Assembly: GCA_031267475.1 (NCBI GenBank)
Contig: JAIRZA010000133.1
Coordinates: 1 to 9,010 of the forward strand
Origin: Spirochaetaceae bacterium
Lineage (GTDB): Bacteria; Spirochaetota; Spirochaetia; Treponematales; Breznakiellaceae
Length of the DNA stretch: 9,010 bases
Direction: 5' to 3'
Made by a program: the position numbers and the translations under genes. Within the stretch, counting starts at the first letter, position 1. Every line of letters begins with the position of its first letter. Shown one piece after another: positions 1 to 5,234 of this stretch. The notes under the pieces were generated by a model, which did no database searches, was not told where the DNA came from, and worked only from the letters and a program-made list of their open reading frames with translations.

Positions 1-355
1 AGCTTATCCCGTTTGGATTGACAGCTCTTTTGTTGATATTTGTGAAAGGGACGGCCAGTACAAAAAGACCGCCCGCATAGCCGGAACCGGCGTATGCGGA
101 CGCATTGGCGGAACCGGCGTATGCGGACGCATCGTCCGAACCGGCGCGCGCGGGAAACAGCGTTTCGATGGATGATCCAAAAGCTCCGTAATCCCGCATC
201 AGTTTTTGTTCACGAAAGTCTATATTTTTTTCTCTGAGTATGCGGACAATCTCGTCATGCGCCTGAGTCTCCGCAAGCCGTATATCAGCGGTTTGAGACT
301 GAGCCTGCGCCGCGGAAAACACGCTCAGCAATAAAAAAAGCAAGAAAATTTTCAA
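1..355 (-). CDS. Secreted protein of unknown function, N-terminal part only
   Basis: The frame stays open to the left edge, so only about the first 118 residues are visible. The start is a TTG at 355-353. It is the only normal start codon between an in-frame upstream TGA and a clear signal peptide (KIFLLFLLLSVFSAAQA), after which the protein is probably exported. The mature part begins with a short charged helical stretch (ADIRLAETQAHDEIVRIL) and then a small-residue region with a nine-residue tandem repeat, ASAYAGSAN. A hydrophobic segment (GGLFVLAVPFTN) follows. No Shine-Dalgarno sequence precedes the TTG. It lies 148 bp downstream of the 504-1877 gene on the same strand and could be co-transcribed with it, although a hairpin lies between. 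I do not recognise the family. That it is real is supported by the signal peptide and the in-frame repeat. Confidence 0.6.
   Translation of the reverse strand, partial: MKIFLLFLLLSVFSAAQAQSQTADIRLAETQAHDEIVRILREKNIDFREQKLMRDYGAFGSSIETLFPARAGSDDASAYAGSANASAYAGSGYAGGLFVLAVPFTNINKRAVNPNGIS
82..146 (-). repeat. 27-bp in-frame tandem repeat inside the partial secreted protein
   Basis: A 24-bp string beginning CGGAACCGGCGTATGCGG at 82-105 recurs identically at 109-132, giving a period of 27 bp. A third, degenerate start (CCGAACCGGCG) is at 136-146. Because the period is a multiple of three, each unit encodes nine residues and copy-number change would leave the frame intact. Confidence 0.85.
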
Positions 356-381
356 GAGGTAAACCCAACGGCGGATTATTG

Positions 382-418
382 GACCTGTTCAACAAACCGG
401 TTGGCGGTTGAGCAAGTC
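382..418. repeat. 37-nt palindromic element, degenerate copy
   Basis: This stretch begins GACCTGTTCAACAA and ends GTTGAGCAAGTC, forming an imperfect inverted repeat. It has the same length and the same ends as the perfect hairpin at 3597-3633 and matches it at 27 of 37 positions by eye. Both copies are intergenic. It is probably a decayed member of a dispersed palindrome family and lies just upstream of the TTG start at 355. Confidence 0.6.
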
Positions 419-470
419 GCGCAAAAACGCCCGGTGTTTAACGCCATGCGTTTTGCGGTTTGAAGCGCTT

Positions 471-499
471 GTTGTTCAAAACTGAAAATTTTGAACAAC
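471..499 (-). terminator. Perfect hairpin just past the 504-1877 gene
   Basis: GTTGTTCAAAA at 471-481 pairs perfectly with TTTTGAACAAC at 489-499, giving an 11-bp stem with a 7-nt loop. It starts 5 nt beyond the stop codon of the minus-strand gene. No U-tract follows in either direction, so it may be an attenuating or RNA-protecting hairpin, or another palindromic repeat, instead of a strong intrinsic terminator. Confidence 0.45.
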
Positions 500-503
500 T
501 TCA

Positions 504-1877
504 TTAATATTCCGCTAACTTATTCAGACTGGCTTGTATCCATATCGCGGTTTCATCGGGGTAGATTTGTTGCAGCTTTAAGAAAGTAGAAAGCGCCATA
601 CGCATATCGCCGATGAAATACCAGCATTGGGCTAAGTAGAAGCGGGCGCGTTCCGCCGCCGTGTTGTTCACTGCGTCAACAATGAATTCGGTTAAACGGT
701 CTCGCGCCGCCGGCCAATCGCGCCACATGAACGGCCCTTGAATGATCTGCGCAAGCCGTTGATCGTCAATGTCGCTTGAAATTTGCATATCGCGGTTAAA
801 AACTCGCGGCTCGCGCAGAATCTGTGTATTCTCAGACTGATACGAGTAAGGACGGTACGACTGGTATGCATCCGTAGTGTTTGAATTTTGGCTAGGTCTA
901 ACATAGATGTTCCCGGATGCGTCTCTGTTGGGGGCGGAGTACGCGCCGGCGGTACCGGCCGCGGTGTTATTGTTAGGAACAGCGGCGGGAGCGGCGGCGC
1001 CTGCCGCCGGAATGGTGTTTACGGCAGGATTGCTGGTATAGGTTTCCGCGGGAGGCGTTTGATTCGATGAAACTTCGGACGGTATGAATGTCGCGTTGCC
1101 GCCCGGGATGATTTCCCCGCGGCCGGTTCTTATATCATCTTCGTACAAAATCGCGTAATAGTAGGGAACGCCCGGAGTCACGTAGTCCATATACGGGGAG
1201 CGTATATTCAAGGCGACTACTGTAGAAGTGAGCAGGTCCGAAAAACTGCGCAACGGCTGAATATTACGGTAAAGTATCGCGCTTTTTGACGTATCGGCGG
1301 CGTTGAATTTGATTTCTATGCCTTTGCCGATAGGCACCGCGGTGATACCGCTTATGCTTCCTCTTGCTGGAGTCTGTATAATACCGTTAAACGGAGGCGG
1401 GTAAGACTGCGGCCTCGCGTTTCCATAGGCTTGCTGATAAGGTTCCGGGGTAACTTGCGTCCCGCTGGAAGAAACTGGTCCGTATCTGTCTCTTTCGCTG
1501 TTTATGTCAACATCTACAATATTGTTAAATGGAAGAGGCAGGCTGTATTTTTGAAGTTCTTGGTCGCTTGCGACAACGAAATAGTACCAAATACCATCCG
1601 CCGGCACGTTATCCGTATAAATCTGAGCGCCGTAAGCTACTTCGGCGGTTTGTCCTACGGTTTCTTCACCGGTATTTCGATAAGGCTGCACAGAGCGGTA
1701 AATATATACCGGTCCTTTTACACTTTCTGAGTCCGCCCACGAAAGCCGCACTTGCCGTCCGTTTATATCGGCGCGCAGGCCGGAAACAAAAGGAGCAAAT
1801 ATCACGCTTTTCGTCTGAGTAAAAGCGGTGTTCAACGCTAAAAAGAGCGCAAGCAGTAAAAAACAAACGCGCTTCAT
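504..1877 (-). CDS. Secreted protein with two fibronectin-III-like units and a TPR-like tail
   Basis: This 457-residue protein starts with a signal peptide (residues 1-20, MKRVCFLLLALFLALNTAFT), so it should act in the periplasm or at the surface. Residues 31-105 and 175-249 are two copies of one beta-rich domain. Both run through a strand of the type VRLSWADS or IEIKFNAAD, then YIYRSVQPYR or ILYRNIQPLR, then a YY-rich strand (WYYFVVASD, YYYAILYED), a pattern like fibronectin type III. Low-complexity linkers rich in P, N, A and S follow each copy (about 110-170 and 255-355). Residues 370-457 are helical, with a TPR-like pair around RARFYLAQCWYFIGDMRMAL. A scaffold or binding role is inferred; no enzyme motif is visible. 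There is no Shine-Dalgarno sequence, and a promoter -10 lies six bases before the ATG, suggesting a leaderless message. Confidence 0.8.
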   Translation of the reverse strand: MKRVCFLLLALFLALNTAFTQTKSVIFAPFVSGLRADINGRQVRLSWADSESVKGPVYIYRSVQPYRNTGEETVGQTAEVAYGAQIYTDNVPADGIWYYFVVASDQELQKYSLPLPFNNIVDVDINSERDRYGPVSSSGTQVTPEPYQQAYGNARPQSYPPPFNGIIQTPARGSISGITAVPIGKGIEIKFNAADTSKSAILYRNIQPLRSFSDLLTSTVVALNIRSPYMDYVTPGVPYYYAILYEDDIRTGRGEIIPGGNATFIPSEVSSNQTPPAETYTSNPAVNTIPAAGAAAPAAVPNNNTAAGTAGAYSAPNRDASGNIYVRPSQNSNTTDAYQSYRPYSYQSENTQILREPRVFNRDMQISSDIDDQRLAQIIQGPFMWRDWPAARDRLTEFIVDAVNNTAAERARFYLAQCWYFIGDMRMALSTFLKLQQIYPDETAIWIQASLNKLAEY

Positions 1878-1883
1878 GAAAGC

Positions 1884-1912
1884 ACTATACGTTAAAACCG
1901 CAAAAAAGTCTA
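1884..1912 (-). promoter_or_regulatory. Sigma-70-like promoter giving a possibly leaderless mRNA
   Basis: On the minus strand, a -35 of TAGACT (1912-1907), a 17-nt spacer and a -10 of TATAGT (1889-1884) precede the ATG at 1877. Only six bases lie between the -10 and the ATG, so transcription would be expected to start at or next to the A of the start codon. Confidence 0.5.
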
Positions 1913-1993
1913 GGGCGGGGAAGCGTGTTCAGCTCACGAAGTTTCGCATAGCGAAACTCCAACCTTTTCGACGAGGGGGCGCGGAGTTTGCGC

Positions 1994-2023
1994 CCGCCAG
2001 CGGGTTTCATATCCGCTACGCGG
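1994..2023 (+). repeat. Module B, copy 1
   Basis: This 30-nt unit contains two inner palindromes: CCCGCCAGCGGG, whose first base is at 1993, and CCGC-TAC-GCGG at 2013-2023. It matches the reverse complement of 5746-5775 at 29 of 30 positions. Confidence 0.8.
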
Positions 2024-2087
2024 CGGCGTCCCGCGAGTCGTCTTCACTTTGCGTCTTCGCTCCGATAAAAGCGATTGGCATACGCGC

Positions 2088-2116
2088 CCGCCAGCGGGCT
2101 TCCATCCGCTACGCGG
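2088..2116 (+). repeat. Module B, copy 2
   Basis: This 29-nt unit lies 94 bp after copy 1. The outer parts are identical to copy 1, while the middle (CTTCCATCC against TTTCATATCC) differs by substitutions and a one-base gap. Confidence 0.8.
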
Positions 2117-2156
2117 TAGTATCCCCTCAGTCACTGAAACTTTGACGAGGGGGCGT

Positions 2157-2179
2157 GGAGTTTCGCCATGCGAAACTCC
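2157..2179 (+). repeat. Module A hairpin, 10-bp perfect stem
   Basis: GGAGTTTCGC pairs perfectly with GCGAAACTCC around a CAT triloop. The same stem with an ACA triloop is at 5691-5713, and a shorter version with an ATA triloop is at 1940-1958. Only the loop varies between the 10-bp copies, which suggests selection or recent spread of the stem. Confidence 0.8.
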
Positions 2180-2204
2180 CTAAGCAAGCGCATAGCGCTT
2201 GCGA

Positions 2205-2413
2205 CAGAGTCCCGCTATGGTTTACCGTTTACACAAAAATTGTTACAAGTTCATGCTCAGCAAAATCTCAACATTGTCCGCAAAGTCGCGCTTAACACGA
2301 TTAAAGTTTATAAAACCGAAACGGCGTCCAAACGTCCTATTTCTAAAGTTATGCTTGATTGTCTGCTTGAACATAGGAGTATCCTATCCGTCTTGAATAT
2401 CAATGAAAATTGA
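2205..2413 (+). pseudogene. Remnant of an ISAs1-like (H-repeat) transposase, C-terminal end
   Basis: In the frame ending with TGA at 2411-2413, the readable peptide contains QNLNIVRKVALNTIK followed by KRPISKVMLDCLLEHRSIL. This resembles the conserved C-terminal segment of ISAs1-family DDE transposases, where an N-L-x-x-[LV]-R-[KR]-[IV]-A-L-N pattern precedes the end of the protein. Only about 60 residues remain, and the catalytic DDE core is absent. The frame runs leftward straight into palindromic repeat DNA instead of the rest of the gene, so it is a truncated relic. The exact left boundary is uncertain, and the family call comes from motif memory alone. The apparent ATG at 2168 lies inside a repeat hairpin. 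Confidence 0.5.
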
Positions 2414-2431
2414 TTTCCGCGGCCGGCGGGC

Positions 2432-2460
2432 TTTACACGATAATTTTATTCAAGTAAATT
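2432..2460 (+). promoter_or_regulatory. Sigma-70-like promoter for the PNPOx-fold gene
   Basis: TTTACA (2432-2437), a 17-nt spacer and TAAATT (2455-2460) lie about 50 bp upstream of the ATG at 2509. A short inverted repeat, CATGAT-9 nt-ATCATG (2471-2491), sits just after the expected start site and could be an operator. A Shine-Dalgarno AGGAG is at 2499-2503, five bases before the ATG. Confidence 0.4.
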
Positions 2461-2508
2461 TACAGACACGCATGATAGTGTGCGAATCATGGAATATCAG
2501 GAGTTACA

Positions 2509-2901
2509 ATGAAAGACATCATAAATTTTCTGGCGGAGTGCAAACAATTCTTTTTAGCCACAAACGACAACGGACAGCCCCGAGTCCGGCCCATGGGCAT
2601 TGGCTTTGAATACAAAGGCAAACTATGTTTTTGCACAAGCAACAAAAAGAAAATGTTTACCCAGATGAAAGCCAACCCCAAAATAGAAATTTGCGCGTCA
2701 AATGGAAATAAATGGCTGCGAGTCGCAGGAGAAGCCGCCTTTAACACAGAGAAAGAAGCGAAAGAAAAAGCATTTGAGGCAGCCCCGATGCTAAAAAACC
2801 TATACAAACTCGACGACGGCGTATTCGAGATATTTTATTTTAAAAACGCAGTCGCAGTATTCAACGACATGGCCGGAAACACAAAAGAGATAACTTTGTA
2901 A
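2509..2901 (+). CDS. Pyridoxamine 5'-phosphate oxidase-fold (PNPOx-like) protein
   Basis: This 130-residue protein has the split-barrel PNPOx pattern. An N-terminal helix is followed by FFLATNDNGQPRVRPMG (residues 14-30), a strand typed by FEYKGKLCFCTSNKKKMF (33-50), and then NPKIEICASNGNKWLRVAG (57-75). Small proteins of this family usually bind FMN or a related flavin as dimers and reduce or bind diverse substrates. The NimA-type nitroimidazole reductases are relatives, so the true substrate cannot be read here. The length is normal for the single-domain family, and no signal peptide is present, so it is cytoplasmic. The start has a good AGGAG Shine-Dalgarno. The stop is followed at once by a GT/G microsatellite. 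It is probably monocistronic; the next gene has its own ribosome binding site 117 bp on. Confidence 0.85.
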   Translation: MKDIINFLAECKQFFLATNDNGQPRVRPMGIGFEYKGKLCFCTSNKKKMFTQMKANPKIEICASNGNKWLRVAGEAAFNTEKEAKEKAFEAAPMLKNLYKLDDGVFEIFYFKNAVAVFNDMAGNTKEITL

Positions 2902-2921
2902 TGTGTGTTGTTGTGGTGGTA

Positions 2922-2954
<33 letters not shown>

Positions 2955-3017
2955 TCTTTTAACACAATTTACCAGCCATGACGCCGCGTTGTCCATCAGA
3001 TTTAGGAGTATAGATAT

Positions 3018-3596
3018 ATGAACACCATCGTAAAGAAAATATTTATTGCCGTCATCCTTCTGTCGCTGACTGTAACAGGCTTTACAGATGAAAATGATTT
3101 TATAGAAATGCACAGCCTAATAAAAGATGGATTAAACAAAAATTATGAATTGATAAACGAAAAAGCCCAGTTGTTAAATCTATACGAAAAATTATTTTTA
3201 TTTGACATTCACAAGAAAGATATAGGCATACCCCTTGCCGCGAATATCCTAGCAGGATTCGGACTAGGCTCCTACATCCAAGGCGACATAGTAAGCGGCA
3301 CCATACAATTATCAGGACACATATTAGGACTAGCCGCAATGGTCGCGTCAGTATACTCAACAGTATACGCATATCCGGTTAACATATATTCCAGCTATTA
3401 TTTGTCCAACGCCGGCGCCATGATATTTTGCGCGTCCCGGCTGTACGGCTGTGTAAGCCCGTTTATTTATATGAATACATATAATAAAAAACTAAAAGCG
3501 GCTTTGCAATATTACTCCATATCGTACAACGTATTCCCGTCAATTGACGAAGAAGGCGGCGGAAAAATCACGGCAATGCTGTCAATAAAATTGTAA
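3018..3596 (+). CDS. P13-like integral (outer) membrane protein
   Basis: This 192-residue protein has a signal peptide (residues 1-22, MNTIVKKIFIAVILLSLTVT, then GF). An acidic helical segment follows to about residue 68. The hydrophobic core opens with NILAGFGLGSYIQGD (76-90) and continues through IVSGTIQLSGHILGLAAMVA. The G-[FL]-G-[IL]-G-S-[FY]-x-Q-G-D pattern followed by hydrophobic segments is the hallmark of the Borrelia P13 family, spirochaete surface or porin-like membrane proteins. The call is made on this motif and the overall layout only. The start has AGGAG (3004-3008) nine bases before the ATG. G-tracts lie on both sides of the gene, and its stop codon touches a perfect 37-nt hairpin. 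Expression may be phase-variable, which is inference. Confidence 0.6.
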   Translation: MNTIVKKIFIAVILLSLTVTGFTDENDFIEMHSLIKDGLNKNYELINEKAQLLNLYEKLFLFDIHKKDIGIPLAANILAGFGLGSYIQGDIVSGTIQLSGHILGLAAMVASVYSTVYAYPVNIYSSYYLSNAGAMIFCASRLYGCVSPFIYMNTYNKKLKAALQYYSISYNVFPSIDEEGGGKITAMLSIKL

Positions 3597-3633
3597 GACC
3601 TATTCAACAACCCGAACGGTTGTTGAATAGGTC
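3597..3633 (+). repeat. Perfect 37-nt palindromic hairpin touching the stop codon
   Basis: GACCTATTCAACAACC at 3597-3612 pairs perfectly with its complement at 3618-3633, giving a 16-bp stem with a CGAAC loop. It starts on the base after the TAA of the P13-like gene. It belongs with the degenerate copy at 382-418. There is no U-tract, but such a stem could stop or protect transcripts. Confidence 0.85.
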
Positions 3634-3645
3634 CGTTAAAACAAC

Positions 3646-3684
3646 CCGCCAGCCAAAAAGCCTTTAGCGTTTTTTGGCTGGCGG
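3646..3684. terminator. Second long hairpin between convergent genes
   Basis: CCGCCAGCCAAAAA (3646-3659) pairs perfectly with TTTTTGGCTGGCGG (3671-3684), with an 11-nt loop. It sits between the convergent P13-like gene and the minus-strand operon, so it could act as a bidirectional terminator. The A and T runs are inside the stem instead of following it, which is not the classic intrinsic terminator form. Confidence 0.5.
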
Positions 3685-3694
3685 CTGACTGGCT

Positions 3695-3708
3695 GGGGGG
3701 GGGGGGGG
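3695..3708 (+). repeat. G14 homopolymer tract abutting a stop codon
   Basis: Fourteen consecutive G bases end exactly where the minus-strand TGA (3711-3709) of the last operon gene begins. Length changes here would not alter that protein, because the tract lies beyond its stop. Confidence 0.95.
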
Positions 3709-3951
3709 TCAACTACCAGCTTGTTTACGTGTTAAAAAAGTAAAAAGATTCATAAGCACCCAAATAACACATAGAATAAAACCCGTAGTAAGCGTAATAA
3801 AAGTTCCGTAAGAGAATAAGGATATAAAAACCATTCCAACAGAACCCGTACCAAAAGAGCCGGTAATCAAATCAAAAATTAACCTTCCTAGCACAGAACC
3901 AATAAGCGCAACAATAAGAATCACCCTGCTAAATTTAATAAAATGTTCCAT
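3709..3951 (-). CDS. Small two-helix membrane protein, unknown function
   Basis: Starting at the ATG at 3951, the protein has 80 residues (MEHFIKFSRVILIVALIGSV...). This start is chosen because AGGAG stands seven bases upstream. A longer frame from a TTG at 4029, overlapping the oadG stop, would add a non-hydrophobic 26-residue leader and is less likely. Two hydrophobic segments are seen, about residues 9-29 and 43-72, with a Gly/Ser-rich turn (TGSFGTGSVG) between them and a basic tail (TRKQAGS). I do not recognise the family. It is the last gene of the minus-strand operon, 74 bp after oadG, in the place where oadA or oadB might have been expected. A role as an accessory to the membrane partner is possible but unproven. 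Confidence 0.6.
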   Translation of the reverse strand: MEHFIKFSRVILIVALIGSVLGRLIFDLITGSFGTGSVGMVFISLFSYGTFITLTTGFILCVIWVLMNLFTFLTRKQAGS

Positions 3952-4025
3952 AACACATCTCCTAAAAATACAAAACAGAACGATAATACCCCGCTCCATG
4001 CGAGGCATCGTCATTGCTTTTACCG

Positions 4026-4304
4026 TCAACCGCCGCCGTCCGTCTTTGGTTTACGGTACTCAACAATTGCCGCTGCTATAACAGCGGCAATCTCAGAAGG
4101 CGCATCCTCGTTTTTAGCGGCGAGCGCCGTCGCTTTTAGCGCCGCCGCATTTTGCGGCGCCGTATCTTTATCCAAGCCTAGCCTATGTATCAAACGCCCC
4201 GCTAAGTTGATAGAAATAATCAGAAGCCACAAAAACGCAAAGACAATAGTCATTCCAAGCGCCGTCAGAATAGCGCTTTGCTTCATCATCTCCAGAATAG
4301 TCAT
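4026..4304 (-). CDS. Sodium-pump decarboxylase gamma subunit (OadG-like)
   Basis: This 92-residue protein has the OadG form. A short N-terminus precedes one transmembrane helix (about residues 14-38; ALGMTIVFAFLWLLIISIN). An Ala-rich, flexible cytoplasmic stretch follows (about 50-80), and then a charged tail with PKTDGGG. In the family, this subunit anchors the biotin-carrying alpha subunit to the sodium-translocating beta subunit of oxaloacetate or methylmalonyl-CoA decarboxylase, coupling decarboxylation to Na+ export. The GMT[IL]VF motif near the start of the helix is typical. The ATG overlaps the upstream EIIA stop as ATGA, and GGGAGG gives a strong Shine-Dalgarno. No alpha or beta gene is present in this window, so the pump it serves must be encoded elsewhere or lie outside, or this copy has another role. 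Confidence 0.8.
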   Translation of the reverse strand: MTILEMMKQSAILTALGMTIVFAFLWLLIISINLAGRLIHRLGLDKDTAPQNAAALKATALAAKNEDAPSEIAAVIAAAIVEYRKPKTDGGG

Positions 4305-4759
4305 TTTGAACCTCCCGCCTTACATAACATAGCGTAAGCCTTTTTAGGATTTTCCGCCTCGCCTATATACGACAGCGCCCCATATTTTACAAACGATAAA
4401 ATTCGGCTTAAAACGTGCAAATGTTGTTCACGCGCGTCGTCCCCAAGTAAAAGCATGAACACAAGATGAACAGGCTTGTTATCGTTAGCTTCGTAGTCAA
4501 TCCCTTTGCGGGAGAAACCCATCGCGCCTATTATCCCGCTAAAACCGTGAAAATACCCGTGGGGAATCGCCACACCATGCGCGATAGAAGTAGGCATTTT
4601 AGCTTCGCGGCTGATTATAGCGTTAAGCATTTCTTCTTTGCTCAATTCCGGTTTTACGGAAGATATTTGCGCTATCAATTCCTCAAATACCGCGTTTTTG
4701 TCCGCGCCCTTAAGATCCAGCGTTATCAGCCTTTCATCAAAAATATCAGATAGAAGCAT
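4301..4759 (-). CDS. PTS EIIA domain protein, fructose/mannitol/PtsN type
   Basis: From the ATG at 4759 the protein has 152 residues, the normal size of a lone EIIA. The phosphoryl-accepting histidine is in HGVAIPHG (His67 in this numbering). The second conserved histidine region is EQHLHVLSRI, and LVFMLLLGDD forms the core strand. In the family, this His receives phosphate from HPr or NPr. Lone copies often act as regulators instead of sugar carriers, and no EIIB or EIIC gene is nearby. An upstream start at 4846 would extend the frame through most of the preceding gene's 3' end and is unlikely. The chosen ATG has GGAA about nine bases ahead and overlaps the preceding stop by 14 bp. Its own stop overlaps the oadG start (ATGA), so the two are probably translationally coupled. 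Confidence 0.85.
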   Translation of the reverse strand: MLLSDIFDERLITLDLKGADKNAVFEELIAQISSVKPELSKEEMLNAIISREAKMPTSIAHGVAIPHGYFHGFSGIIGAMGFSRKGIDYEANDNKPVHLVFMLLLGDDAREQHLHVLSRILSFVKYGALSYIGEAENPKKAYAMLCKAGGSK

Positions 4760-5018
4760 TTTCATTTCCAGCGCCAAGGACACGGCCGAGTTTTTCGTTT
4801 TTTGCGCGATTTGCCCTGTCGGTAAAATACAATTCAACCGGCACAACCGCTATACCGATGACACCGCATATCCCCATGGCGATAACCATCGTTTTTTGAA
4901 GCAAGTCAGCAGCAAGAGCGCTCGACTGCCGCTCAATCCCTAAAATAATACTTACAATTACCGCCGCCACAATGACGATTAAAAAAAATTTCCAAAACAC
5001 CGGCCATATTTTATCCAT
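4746..5018 (-). CDS. Small two-helix membrane protein, first gene of the EIIA-oadG operon
   Basis: This 90-residue protein has two hydrophobic helices, about residues 6-27 (PVFWKFFLIVIVAAVIVSII) and 44-66 (MVIAMGICGVIGIAVVPVEL). A short polar loop (ERQSSALAADLLQK) separates them, and a basic, hydrophilic tail follows (TDRANRAKNEKLGR). I do not recognise the family. The start is well supported by AAGGAG seven bases ahead of the ATG. The end of the gene overlaps the EIIA start by 14 bp, so the two are probably co-translated. Being in one operon with EIIA and OadG suggests a membrane role connected with those proteins, for example as an anchor or assembly factor. That is inferred from position only. 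Confidence 0.7.
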   Translation of the reverse strand: MDKIWPVFWKFFLIVIVAAVIVSIILGIERQSSALAADLLQKTMVIAMGICGVIGIAVVPVELYFTDRANRAKNEKLGRVLGAGNENASI

Positions 5019-5234
5019 ACAAACACTCCTTCATAGTTGCGTGATTTTACCGCGGATAAACTTCCAACGGCTGTCCAAAGCTCCACTTTGAACAGTTCGA
5101 AAACCACACGATATTTACTTGCGCCGGACTAAAGTCCGCAACAACCAATTAAGCTGTTAAACAAGCCCATACATTACGCATGAAACAAAACGAGAAAATT
5201 AAAAAAAACATGAAATTAGGAAAGGGCGGGGGTA
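5019..5234. other. Intergenic gap upstream of the EIIA-oadG operon
   Basis: No gene is seen. A small palindrome, CGGACT-AA-AGTCCG, is at 5125-5138. A TAAAAT string on the minus strand (5048-5043) could be a -10, but no fitting -35 stands 16-18 bp ahead, so no promoter is called. An A-rich stretch is near 5191-5215. Confidence 0.4.

Larger units (their letters stand above)
1926..2205 (+). repeat. Cluster of nested palindromic repeat modules
   Basis: This gene-free block is made of short palindromes in a fixed vocabulary. An AGTTTCGC-ATA-GCGAAACT hairpin is at 1940-1958. A 20-nt string starting GACGAGGGGGCG occurs at 1970-1989 and again at 2144-2163 with one mismatch. A CCGCCAGCGGG...CCGCTACGCGG module occurs at 1994-2023 and 2088-2116. 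A GGAGTTTCGC-CAT-GCGAAACTCC hairpin is at 2157-2179, and GCAAGCGC-ATA-GCGCTTGC at 2184-2202. Part of the block recurs inverted at 5654-5785. Reading frames across it are repeat translations, not genes. It resembles REP, BIME or MITE-like intergenic elements; no transposase is attached. Confidence 0.8.

Noticed and set aside
1828..2145. Plus-strand frame through the repeat cluster
   Set aside because: Its sequence is set by palindromic modules and the antisense start of the 504-1877 gene, with no ribosome site or recognisable domain.
1926..2205. CRISPR array
   Set aside because: Repeats are unequal in length, nested and palindromic, with no uniform spacers and no cas genes.
3952..4029. TTG start overlapping the oadG stop for the small membrane gene
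   Set aside because: The ATG at 3951 has a strong AGGAG at proper spacing; the extra leader is not hydrophobic and looks like untranslated DNA. It remains a weak alternative.
4760..4846. N-terminal extension of EIIA from a start at 4846
   Set aside because: It lies wholly inside the upstream gene, has no good ribosome site, and the family begins near the chosen ATG at 4759.
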